Shown here one piece after another: positions 1-7,598 of a stretch of DNA of 64,000 bases. The translations under genes were made by a program, and so were the position numbers. Within the stretch, counting starts at the first letter, position 1. Each line of letters opens with the position of its first letter. Source of the stretch: Xanthomonas sp. GPE 39. Lineage in GTDB: Bacteria; Pseudomonadota; Gammaproteobacteria; Xanthomonadales; Xanthomonadaceae. The stretch is from contig NZ_JZHZ01000007.1 in NCBI RefSeq assembly GCF_000963005.1, positions 2,083,256-2,147,255 of the forward strand, in the 5' to 3' direction. The notes under the pieces were generated by a model. It ran no database searches, was not told the origin of the DNA, and was given only the letters and a program-made list of their open reading frames with translations.

Positions 1-825
1 ACTCAGCGCCTCGCGGTCCCGATGGACGTCCAGGTGAAATTGATCGAAAGCGGCCTTGTTGTGCGCGTACTGTTGTTGGTGCTGCGCTAGCCTAGCCGGC
101 TCAAGCACACTCTGTGGACCAGTGAAATGGGTGCCGCTGTGATCACCCAGGCGCATCGCCCGCAACGGATTGGGCGGCGCGGCGCCGGGGCTGGCGCCGA
201 GATAACGCCCTGTCCGGAGCGATTGCACATCCTCCGCGCTGGCCAAGATCACCACCATGCCGTAATGGCGGCTGGCCGCGCTCACGACGTCACCCGCCAT
301 CACGTAATTGGTCACCTGCCTGCCACCCTCCGGCACGTGGTGGCTCAGACTCACCGCACCGTAGGCATTGAACGTGGCGCCACGCAGACCAAACTCCGCC
401 GCCTCGATCTGCGCCAGTGCGCCGCCGAGGGAGTGACCGGAGACGGTGATGTGGTCTTTGGAAATGCCTTGCTGCTGCGCCTTGTCGAGCATCTCCCGGG
501 TGAAGCTATCGGCAGCCGCCTTCTGCGGATTGACTCGATCCCGCACCATCGTGAGGTCGGCGATTGCATCCGACACGGTGGTGCGCGTGTGGTGCAGCAG
601 ATCTGGATCGGTACCGCGATAGGCGATGATGATGTCGTTTGTATCTCTATTGAGATAGGCCGTCGCGTGAAAACCGGTGGATGGATCGTTTCCATATCCA
701 AATACTAAGTATTGCTTGCCACCAAAAATAACTTTCTTTGGATTTATTGGATCAGCATCACTTTGCGGACGATCTTTGTATGCGTCAATTGCTGCATCAC
801 CTCTATCTTGATCAGAAAAAGTCAT
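1..825 (-). CDS. Class-3-lipase-like putative toxin, copy 1 (C-terminus cut by window edge)
   Basis: The reading frame starts at the ATG at 825 and stays open to base 1, so the C-terminus lies outside the window (275 codons seen). A class-3 lipase nucleophile elbow GHSLGG lies near residue 139, preceded by an IIIAYRGTDP strand motif. The Asp of VMAGDVVSAAS and a GDHSGTHF segment are candidates for the rest of the Ser-Asp-His triad. It overlaps the upstream lipoprotein gene by 4 bases (ATGA), so the two are probably translationally coupled. There is no signal peptide. By family knowledge, paired lipases and lipoproteins of this kind are often antibacterial effectors with immunity proteins. No secretion tag could be recognised, so toxin status is inference. 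The N-terminal third is visibly AT-richer than the catalytic core. Confidence 0.75.
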   Translation of the reverse strand, partial: MTFSDQDRGDAAIDAYKDRPQSDADPINPKKVIFGGKQYLVFGYGNDPSTGFHATAYLNRDTNDIIIAYRGTDPDLLHHTRTTVSDAIADLTMVRDRVNPQKAAADSFTREMLDKAQQQGISKDHITVSGHSLGGALAQIEAAEFGLRGATFNAYGAVSLSHHVPEGGRQVTNYVMAGDVVSAASRHYGMVVILASAEDVQSLRTGRYLGASPGAAPPNPLRAMRLGDHSGTHFTGPQSVLEPARLAQHQQQYAHNKAAFDQFHLDVHRDREALS

Positions 826-1421
826 GGCGCAACCTCCTTGACTGTCACTGTGACGGGGAAGAATTCACTCGGATTTTTGGAATATTCTGGATTTACTTCC
901 GAATACCCAAGCGCCCCATTGCTAATGGATTTTTTATTTCCATAATCACTCTTCTTGAAATATTCAGTCTGCGAACTTTTTTTCAAAAATCTCTCAAACA
1001 CTGAGCCAGAGCTAAAAGGCACGCCACTCCCAATAAATCCCACTGAGACGCTCGTTGTATCCCAATGACATATACCAAGACCATAGTAATTTTCAGCCAG
1101 TACGGCGTCTCGATAGAAATATCCTCTCCATATTTTTTCACTCACGTGATTCATTTCAAAATCAATCGCCACATCTTTAGGCGTGATATGCACGCCAAGA
1201 AAATTATTCTCTGGCGTACACTCTTTATTTATTACATCGTAGAAAACTCTACCAATTACTTTATCCCAAGGCCCAGGCGCATCTGCCGTAGCGATGACTT
1301 CATAGCGCTTGAGCGGATGCGGGTTCTTTTTAGGATTATCGGGATCACCGTGCGACATAGAACATCCTGCGGATAGGCTAAAGAAAAGGGACAATGCAGC
1401 CAGAAGAGAGAGGGACTTCAT
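822..1421 (-). CDS. Putative immunity lipoprotein, copy 1
   Basis: 199 residues with a type II signal peptide and lipobox LSAGC at residues 16-20, so it should be a periplasm-facing lipoprotein. Shared with the two sister copies are the motifs NPHPxKRYEVIAT, APGPWD, a CxPE segment, GYFYRD, GxCHW and TEYFKKxxYG. The start at 1421 overlaps the stop of the truncated lipase copy 2 by 4 bases (ATGA), and its own stop overlaps the start of lipase copy 1 in the same way. Each lipase is therefore preceded by its own lipoprotein. The composition is clearly AT-richer than the surrounding genome, which suggests transfer or rapid diversification. A role in neutralising the downstream lipase is inferred from the pairing and the location, not from recognised homology. 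Confidence 0.7.
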   Translation of the reverse strand: MKSLSLLAALSLFFSLSAGCSMSHGDPDNPKKNPHPLKRYEVIATADAPGPWDKVIGRVFYDVINKECTPENNFLGVHITPKDVAIDFEMNHVSEKIWRGYFYRDAVLAENYYGLGICHWDTTSVSVGFIGSGVPFSSGSVFERFLKKSSQTEYFKKSDYGNKKSISNGALGYSEVNPEYSKNPSEFFPVTVTVKEVAP

Positions 1422-1981
1422 GCGCGCAATCCACGATGGTCGTGCAGCCGCATGGGCAGATTAGTCACCTGCCTGCCGCCCTCCGGCACGTGGTGGCTCA
1501 GGCTCACCGCGCCGTAGGCATTGAACGTGGCGCCGCGCAGACCAAACTCCGCCGCCTCGATCTGCGCCAGTGCGCCGCCGAGGGAGTGACCGGTGACTGT
1601 GATGTGGTCTTTGGAAATGCCTCGCGCATGCGCCTTATCGAGCATTTCTCGGGTGAAGGAATCGGCGGCTGCCTTCTGCGGATTGACCCGATCCCGCACC
1701 ATCGTGAGGTCGGCAACTGCATCCGACACGGTGGTGCGCGTGTGGTGCAGCAGATCTGGATCAGTGCCGCGATAGGCGATGATGATGTCATGGGGCGCAT
1801 CGAACTGCTGGTAAGCGGTGCCATGGAAACCAGTAGAGAGATCATCTTTATAGCCAAATATAATGTATTGATGTCCATTCAAAAAAGCTTTCCCAGGATG
1901 ATTAAAGTCGAGGTCTTTTTGCGGCCGATCGTTGTAAGAATCAATAGCCGCATCGGCGCGCTCTTGATCTGCAAGATTCAT
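1418..1981 (-). pseudogene. Truncated class-3-lipase-like protein, copy 2
   Basis: 187 codons. The protein tracks copies 1 and 3 from its start through the GHSLGG elbow and the FNAYGA strand, then leaves the family after GRQVTN. It ends with an unrelated tail of about 13 residues. In the other copies the putative catalytic Asp and His and a roughly 200-residue C-terminal region follow this point, so this copy should be catalytically dead and untargeted. The core is nearly identical in nucleotide sequence to copy 1 (compare 316-650 with 1464-1795), consistent with recent duplication or gene conversion. It overlaps the neighbouring lipoprotein genes by 4 bases on both sides, so the deletion kept the operon's coupling intact. 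It may be translated, but as a remnant. Confidence 0.75.
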
Positions 1982-2571
1982 AACCTCACCTCCTTGATCG
2001 CCATGGTTATTTTAAAGTAATCGCCAGGATTCTGAATAACACCAATATCGTCAATAGAATAGTTTTGTGCGCCATAGCGAACTAATGCCTTGTCACCATA
2101 GGAACTCTTCTTAAAATACTCCGTTTGCTGGCCATTGCGCAAAATTTGCTCAAATACTGCACCAGGGTCAAATGCAACGCCATTGCCAACAAATACAGTA
2201 GACACACTAGCAGGCTCCCAGTGGCAATCCCCTAAGCCATAGTAATCTTCATCCTGCATGAAGTCTCGATAGAAATATCCCTTCCAGGTTTTCTCATCGA
2301 TGCGCGTCATCTCGAAATCCTGCCCCACGATTGGCGGCATGACATGCACACCTAGGAACTTATCTTCCGGGGTACATTCTTGATTTGAAACTTTATATTC
2401 CAAGTAGCCTTTTACCGAGTCCCACGGCCCCGGCGCATCCGCCGTGGCGATGACCTCGTAGCGCTTGACCGGATGTGGATTATGTTTTGGATTCTTTGGA
2501 TCACCGTGCGACATAGAACATCCTGCGGATAGGCTAAGGAAAAGGGCGAGCAACGACAGAGTGGGTTTCAT
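1978..2571 (-). CDS. Putative immunity lipoprotein, copy 2
   Basis: 197 residues beginning with a signal peptide and lipobox LSAGC. It has the same motif order as the other copies (NPHPVKRYEVIAT, APGPWD, CTPED, GYFYRD, GDCHW, TEYFKKSSYG). The ATG at 2571 sits one base after a TAA (2573-2575) that closes a decayed-looking continuation of lipase copy 3, and its stop overlaps the ATG of lipase copy 2. Since its partner lipase is truncated, this may now act as an orphan immunity gene. It is more similar to copy 1 at its two ends than in the middle, as expected if the specificity surface has diversified. Function is inferred from context. Confidence 0.7.
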   Translation of the reverse strand: MKPTLSLLALFLSLSAGCSMSHGDPKNPKHNPHPVKRYEVIATADAPGPWDSVKGYLEYKVSNQECTPEDKFLGVHVMPPIVGQDFEMTRIDEKTWKGYFYRDFMQDEDYYGLGDCHWEPASVSTVFVGNGVAFDPGAVFEQILRNGQQTEYFKKSSYGDKALVRYGAQNYSIDDIGVIQNPGDYFKITMAIKEVRL

Positions 2572-2672
2572 CTTAGTGCGACACCGGAGGCATGGATGAT
2601 GGTATCCCCATGGCTTGCGCGCTGTCCGTGTTGCGCGAACGTGCCGCCAGACCGGTCAGCGCCCCATGGGGT

Positions 2673-3785
2673 TCAAGGGAAAAGCCGCAACGCCCGCCCG
2701 ATGCGCCGCCGAGGCCATGCGCTCGTCCATGTCGTGTACCGCATGGCCCAACGTGCGCGCGGCATCGCCGGCATCGTGCAGCTCGCGTGCTTTCGTACGT
2801 ATGCGTGATGTTCGATGCCCTCGCGCAGCGGCGTGTCGAAGTTCAACGCCAGGTATTCGTTCACCTGCCGCTGAATATCCGCTGGCAGATGGGTCTGGTC
2901 GGGGTGCGCGCGCATCTGGCGTAGCGCCTGGGACAGTTCGGCACGTTCGTGAGCAACCTCCCAGGTGAAATGCTCGAAGGCACTCTGGTGGTCCGCGTAA
3001 CGCTGCGACGCTTCGCTGAAACGCTGCGGGGCCAGGACGTTGTCCGGACTTTGGCTGCCGAAGTGCTGGGCACCGCCGTGGTCGCCCGGTCGCATTGCCA
3101 TCAGCACATTCGGTGGTGGTGCGCCGACGGGCGCATCCAGATAACGGCCAGCGCGCAGACTCTGCACATCGTCATGACTCGCCAGCGAGACCACACTGCC
3201 GACGTGAGGACTGGCGGCGCTCACCAGATCGTTGGCCATGCGGTAATTGGTGACTTGGCAGCCAGGCTGCGGGTTGCCATCGGTCAGCCCTCGCGCGCCG
3301 TAGGCGTTGTATGTGGAGCCGGTCAGGCCGTATTTGGCAGCCTCGATCTGCGCCAGTGCGCCGCCGAGGGAGTGACCGGCGACGGTCACGTGATCTTTGG
3401 GTATACCCTGCTCAGCCGCCTTGGCGAGCATCTGCGCGGTGAACGCATCGGCGGCGGCTTTTTGCGGATTGACGGCGTCGCGCACCATCGTGGCATCGAC
3501 GGCGATGTCCTGGAGGGTCGTGAGCGCATGACCTGCTTTTTCTGCCTTGGTCTCGCCGGTAAATAGACCTGGGTCGGTGCCACGGTAGGCGATGATGATG
3601 TTACCAGTCACGATATTTTGATAGGCCGTAGCATGAAAGCCAGTTATTGGGTCGTTCGCGTAGCCGAAAACGGTATGGTCTGCACCTCCTAGAGGTATTT
3701 TTTTCTCGCTATCAATATCGCTTTGTGGACGATTGAAATACGAATCATTGGCCGCATCGGCGCGTTCTTGATCGACAGTATTCAT
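2673..3785 (-). CDS. Class-3-lipase-like putative toxin, copy 3 (C-terminus probably frameshifted)
   Basis: 370 codons as read. Ser139 lies in GHSLGG, Asp186 in ANDLVS, and a GDHGGAQHF segment follows near residue 233, giving a credible triad. Residues about 240-330 form a helical region (ADHQSAFEHF, RAELSQALRQ, DIQRQVNEYL) shared with copy 1. From about residue 333 the frame turns into Trp/Arg/Met-rich sequence with poor codon bias. The neighbouring frame continues naturally as RELHDAGDAARTLGHAV and ends at 2656, and a third frame continues to a TAA at 2573, one base before the next gene. One extra base in the A-run at 2791-2793 and one in the G-run at 2662-2665 (minus sense) would restore a single protein of about 404 residues. 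The start overlaps the upstream lipoprotein stop by 4 bases. Confidence 0.7.
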   Translation of the reverse strand: MNTVDQERADAANDSYFNRPQSDIDSEKKIPLGGADHTVFGYANDPITGFHATAYQNIVTGNIIIAYRGTDPGLFTGETKAEKAGHALTTLQDIAVDATMVRDAVNPQKAAADAFTAQMLAKAAEQGIPKDHVTVAGHSLGGALAQIEAAKYGLTGSTYNAYGARGLTDGNPQPGCQVTNYRMANDLVSAASPHVGSVVSLASHDDVQSLRAGRYLDAPVGAPPPNVLMAMRPGDHGGAQHFGSQSPDNVLAPQRFSEASQRYADHQSAFEHFTWEVAHERAELSQALRQMRAHPDQTHLPADIQRQVNEYLALNFDTPLREGIEHHAYVRKHASCTMPAMPRARWAMRYTTWTSAWPRRRIGRALRLFP

Positions 3786-4390
3786 TGCTTGGCTTCCTTG
3801 ACAGCGATGGTGACTGGAAAGAAATCGCCCTGACTCTCTTTGTATTCAGGACGGAGGGCAGAGTAGTTAGGTGCGCCATAGGGAGAAAAGGAAGTATCTC
3901 CATACACGATCTTCTTAAAATAGCTCGTCTCAGGACTGTCATGTAGGAGTTCTTGCAACATACCGGACCAATTGAACCTAACTCCCTTGGCAATCGCAGA
4001 GATGCCTACACTGGTTACATCCCAGTGGCACACACCAAGCTTGAAATAATCCTCGTCCAGCAAGGCATCACGGTAAAAATACCCCTTCCACGTGTGATCA
4101 TCCACGCGGGCCATGGGAATATATAGCCCGGTATTGGGCATGTGCTGCTCGCCAATGAACGGGATCATCGGCACGCATTTCGGATTGATGACGTCATACC
4201 CGATATACGCCTTGATCGAATCCCACGGCCCCGGCGCATGGGAGGTGGCAATCACTTCGTAGCGTTTGACCGGATGCGGATTGAGGTGACCGGTAGCGCC
4301 GTCATTGCCGACATCGATGCCTTTGGAGCAGCCCGCAGCGGTCAGGGCCAGCGGCATGATGGCGGTGGCGGCAAGGTGTTGCAGTTTCAT
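3782..4390 (-). CDS. Putative immunity lipoprotein, copy 3
   Basis: 202 residues from the ATG at 4390, which has a GAGGA ribosome site 8 bases upstream and begins a lipoprotein signal peptide with lipobox LTAAGC. Family motifs NPHPVKRYEVIAT, APGPWD, GYFYRD, GVCHW and TSYFKKIVYG follow. The same frame is open upstream to 4639 and beyond with no stop, so a longer product starting at 4639 cannot be excluded. The lipobox in the middle of that longer product argues for the short start. Its stop overlaps the start of lipase copy 3 (ATGA). It is the first lipoprotein of the three-pair minus-strand array and the most diverged. Confidence 0.7.
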   Translation of the reverse strand: MKLQHLAATAIMPLALTAAGCSKGIDVGNDGATGHLNPHPVKRYEVIATSHAPGPWDSIKAYIGYDVINPKCVPMIPFIGEQHMPNTGLYIPMARVDDHTWKGYFYRDALLDEDYFKLGVCHWDVTSVGISAIAKGVRFNWSGMLQELLHDSPETSYFKKIVYGDTSFSPYGAPNYSALRPEYKESQGDFFPVTIAVKEAKQ

Positions 4391-4639
4391 CGGGTCGTCC
4401 TCGGGGAAATGGGTCGCGGATGCGGCGGATGCGGCGGCAGGCGGGTACGGCAGTGGCGCGGGTTTACGCTTGGGTTCCACTGGCAATCCGCCAGGTGGCA
4501 GTGGCCCCAGCTCGGCGCGCACCCGCGCATTGATGATGGCCATATCACGCAGGAGCTGCAGATCGTGCAACGGATCGCGCACTTTGAGTTTGCGCGGGCG
4601 ATAGGGATTGTCGCTGTGATCGTCGGTTTCCTGGCTCAT
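4391..4639 (-). other. In-frame open segment upstream of lipoprotein 3 (possible fused small gene)
   Basis: An ATG at 4639 with an AGGAGAGG ribosome site opens a frame of 83 codons. It begins MSQETDDHSDNPYRPRK, contains an Asp/Leu-rich helix (DPLHDLQLLRD) and then a Pro/Ala linker. It runs without a stop straight into the lipoprotein at 4390. It may be a separate first gene of the operon that lost its stop codon, or an N-terminal extension. I do not recognise the family. The strong ribosome site suggests it is translated. Confidence 0.4.
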
Positions 4640-4882
4640 CGCGCGTGACCTCTCCTTTTGATTTTGAGCAAGCCTCCCCACTGCGCCTGCGATCTTACGC
4701 CACGGAACCGATGCCGCCACTGCCTGACCTGCCCATGGAGTCGGCAAGGCCATGACCGGCGATGACCATGGTCTGACGCAGGATAGGCCAAGTCGCGCAG
4801 GTCCGTTAGCCGTTCTCATTGCGACACTCCCGCATACCAGCATCAGGTAAAGTTTTTCAACGTCCTTCGCGTGGAGCCTGCG

Positions 4883-6250
4883 ATGTATCCTCAGTCCACT
4901 CTTCCGCCCCAGCCGCTGTGCGACCACCACGCCACACAGATGCCACGGAATTTAGAGGCATTCTGGATGCCATTCACGGCCAACCGTCAGTTCAAGGCAC
5001 GGCCGCGGCTACTGGCCTCGGCCGAGGGCATGTATTACCGCAGTGTGGATGGACGCCAGATTCTCGACGGCACCGCCGGGCTTTGGTGTTGCAACGCAGG
5101 TCATGCGCGGCCACGCATCGTCGAAGCGGTGGCCCGACAGATCGCCACGCTGGATTTCGCGCCCACCTTCCAGATGGGCTCGCCACTGCCGTTCGTGCTT
5201 GCCGAGCGATTAGTGGCATTGGCGCCACCCGGACTCAATCATGTCTTCTACACCAACTCCGGCTCCGAGTCGGTGGATACGGCGTTGAAGATCGCACTGG
5301 CGTATCACCGCGCACGCGGCGAGGGCCAGCGCACGCGCTTGCTCGGTCGCGAAAAGGGCTATCACGGGGTCGGTTTCGGTGGTATCTCGGTCGGTGGGCT
5401 GCCGAACAATCGCAAAGGGTTCGGCCCGCTGCTGCCTGGCGTGGATCATCTGCGACATACGCTGGACATTGAGCGCAACGCATTCGCGCGCGGCCTGCCA
5501 ACACACGGCGCTGAATTGGCCGACGACCTGGAACGCTTGATCGCACTACATGACGCCTCCACCATCGCCGCGCTCATCATCGAACCGATTTCCGGCTCGG
5601 CCGGCGTGATACTGCCGCCACAAGGCTACCTGCAACGCATCCGCGCGTTGTGCGACAAACACGGCATCGTGTTGATCTTCGACGAGGTCATCACTGGCTA
5701 CGGCCGCATCGGCAACGCCTTGGCCGCGCAACGCTTCGGCGTGGTGCCGGACATCATCACCACCGCCAAGGGTCTGACCAACGGATGCGTGCCAATGGGC
5801 GCTGTCTTCGTGTCGGACGCAATCCACGACGCCTTCGCGCATGGCACGGCAGGATCCATCGACCTGTTCCACGGCTACACCTACTCCGGCCATCCGCTGG
5901 CCTGTGCTGCGGCATTGGCGACACTGGATACGTATGCGGAAGAAAACCTGTTCGACAAGGCGATACAACTCGGCACGGCCTGGGAACAAGCCATCCACGC
6001 ACTGCGTGGCTTGCCGCACGTGATCGACATCCGCAACTTCGGCTTGATCGGTGCGATCGAACTGGCCCCGCGCGAGGGTGCGCCCGGCGCGCGTGCCTAC
6101 GACATCTTCGAACGCTGCTTCCACGAGGGCGACTTGCTGATCCGCGTCACTGGCGACACCATCGCGCTATCGCCACCGTTGATCGTCGAGCACACGCACA
6201 TCGAACGCATGTTTTCTGTGCTGGCGGAGATAATCCGCAGCACGCCCTGA
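4883..6250 (+). CDS. Omega-amino acid:pyruvate aminotransferase (class III, PLP)
   Basis: 455 residues from the ATG at 4883, preceded by GTGGAG at good spacing. A GTG at 4871 is possible but has no ribosome site. Class III aminotransferase features are the N-terminal WMPFTANRQF, the cofactor-binding TNSGSESVD, the DEVITGYGR motif holding the PLP-binding Asp, and the Schiff-base Lys in TTAKGLTNG. The family moves the amino group of beta-alanine or other omega-amines to pyruvate, giving L-alanine and a semialdehyde. Alanine dehydrogenase follows 60 bases downstream on the same strand, so the pair can recycle pyruvate while releasing ammonia. The exact amine substrate cannot be read from sequence. 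The gene is divergent from the lipase island. Confidence 0.85.
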   Translation: MYPQSTLPPQPLCDHHATQMPRNLEAFWMPFTANRQFKARPRLLASAEGMYYRSVDGRQILDGTAGLWCCNAGHARPRIVEAVARQIATLDFAPTFQMGSPLPFVLAERLVALAPPGLNHVFYTNSGSESVDTALKIALAYHRARGEGQRTRLLGREKGYHGVGFGGISVGGLPNNRKGFGPLLPGVDHLRHTLDIERNAFARGLPTHGAELADDLERLIALHDASTIAALIIEPISGSAGVILPPQGYLQRIRALCDKHGIVLIFDEVITGYGRIGNALAAQRFGVVPDIITTAKGLTNGCVPMGAVFVSDAIHDAFAHGTAGSIDLFHGYTYSGHPLACAAALATLDTYAEENLFDKAIQLGTAWEQAIHALRGLPHVIDIRNFGLIGAIELAPREGAPGARAYDIFERCFHEGDLLIRVTGDTIALSPPLIVEHTHIERMFSVLAEIIRSTP

Positions 6251-6310
6251 CCGTTCACCCAACCACCCAGCCGCGCTCCCCACGCGCTGCGTCCACTTGG
6301 AGAACCGCTC

Positions 6311-7423
6311 ATGCTGGTCGGCATTCCGAAAGAGATTAAAAACCATGAATATCGGATCGGGCTGACCCCGTCCGGAGTCCGCGAACTGGTATTGCACGGA
6401 CACCACGTGTTGGTCCAGCGTGGCGGCGGCCAGAGCATCGGGCTGACCGATGCCGAATACGAACGCGCCGGCGCGCAGCTTGCCGAGGACGCAGCCAGCG
6501 TGTTCGCGCAGGCCGACATGATCGTCAAGGTCAAAGAACCGCAACCAGCAGAATGCGCGATGCTGCGTCCAGGGCAACTGCTGTTCACCTATCTGCACTT
6601 GGCACCGGATCCGCAGCAAGCCGCCGCGCTAGTGCACTCAGGTTGCACCGCCATCGCCTACGAAACCGTCACCGATGGCCACGGCGGCTTACCGCTACTG
6701 GCACCGATGAGCGAGGTCGCCGGACGCATGGCGATCCAGGCCGGCGCGCACGCGCTGGAAAAAGCCCAGGGCGGCTCCGGTGTACTGCTGGGCGGCGTGC
6801 CCGGGGTGAAGCCGGCGCAAGTCTTGGTGATCGGCGGCGGCGTGGTCGGAATCAATGCCGCACGCATGGCGATGGGCCTACACGCGCGGGTGACGGTGCT
6901 GGATCGCTCGCTGGAGCGGCTCAAATACCTGGACGAACTTTACGGCCAGCAACTGACAACACTGTATTCCACCCACGATGCCATCGAACACTGTCTGCCA
7001 CATGCCGATCTGGTGATCGGCGCGGTGCTGATCCCAGGCGCTGCCGCGCCCAAACTTGTCTCGCGTGCGCAACTGGCGCTGCTGCGGCCAGGCTCGGTGC
7101 TGGTGGATGTGGCGATCGACCAGGGCGGCTGCTTCGAGACCAGCTATGCAACCACCCATGAGCAGCCGACGTACAACGTCGATGGCATCGTCCACTATTG
7201 CGTGGCCAACATGCCAGGTGCGGTCGCCCGGACCTCTACCTTCGCGCTGACCAACGCCACCCTGCCGTTCGTGCTGCTGCTCGCCGAACACGGCGTGCAG
7301 GCCTTGCGCGACGATCAGGACCTGCGCAACGGCCTCAACGTACACGCCGGCAAACTCACCCACCGTGCGGTGGCGCAGGCGCTGGGCCAGGAGTTCGTCA
7401 GGCCGCTGGACGCGCTGGGCTGA
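6311..7423 (+). CDS. ald: Alanine dehydrogenase
   Basis: 370 residues, the usual length for the family. It opens with the family signature [17 protein letters not shown]. It has the substrate-site VKVKEP Lys and YLHLAP His, the Rossmann motif [12 protein letters not shown] near residue 175, and the C-terminal active-site DVAIDQGG. The enzyme reversibly deaminates L-alanine to pyruvate and ammonia with NAD. The start has a TTGGAGAA ribosome site. It lies 60 bases after the aminotransferase gene, whose product is L-alanine, so a shared transcript and coupled chemistry are likely. Confidence 0.95.
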   Translation: MLVGIPKEIKNHEYRIGLTPSGVRELVLHGHHVLVQRGGGQSIGLTDAEYERAGAQLAEDAASVFAQADMIVKVKEPQPAECAMLRPGQLLFTYLHLAPDPQQAAALVHSGCTAIAYETVTDGHGGLPLLAPMSEVAGRMAIQAGAHALEKAQGGSGVLLGGVPGVKPAQVLVIGGGVVGINAARMAMGLHARVTVLDRSLERLKYLDELYGQQLTTLYSTHDAIEHCLPHADLVIGAVLIPGAAAPKLVSRAQLALLRPGSVLVDVAIDQGGCFETSYATTHEQPTYNVDGIVHYCVANMPGAVARTSTFALTNATLPFVLLLAEHGVQALRDDQDLRNGLNVHAGKLTHRAVAQALGQEFVRPLDALG

Positions 7424-7598
7424 TCGTGCATCTGTCTACTGTTGCCTTTCGCAAGCACAACGTATGCACTCACGCCCCCCATTACGTCGAAGCATGCCCG
7501 AGCCAAACGTATGGCACGCCCATGGATCGACTGCACCGCTGGGAAATGAACACTGCAATCGAACCTGCCTGACCCCGTGCTGCGTACACTAACCCGGC

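Noticed and set aside
1-3785. Type IV-secreted effector tag (XVIPCD) on the lipases
   Set aside because: The conserved motifs known from Xanthomonas type IV effectors were not found in copies 1 or 3, although copy 1 is cut off and copy 3 may be frameshifted. Left as an open question rather than a call.
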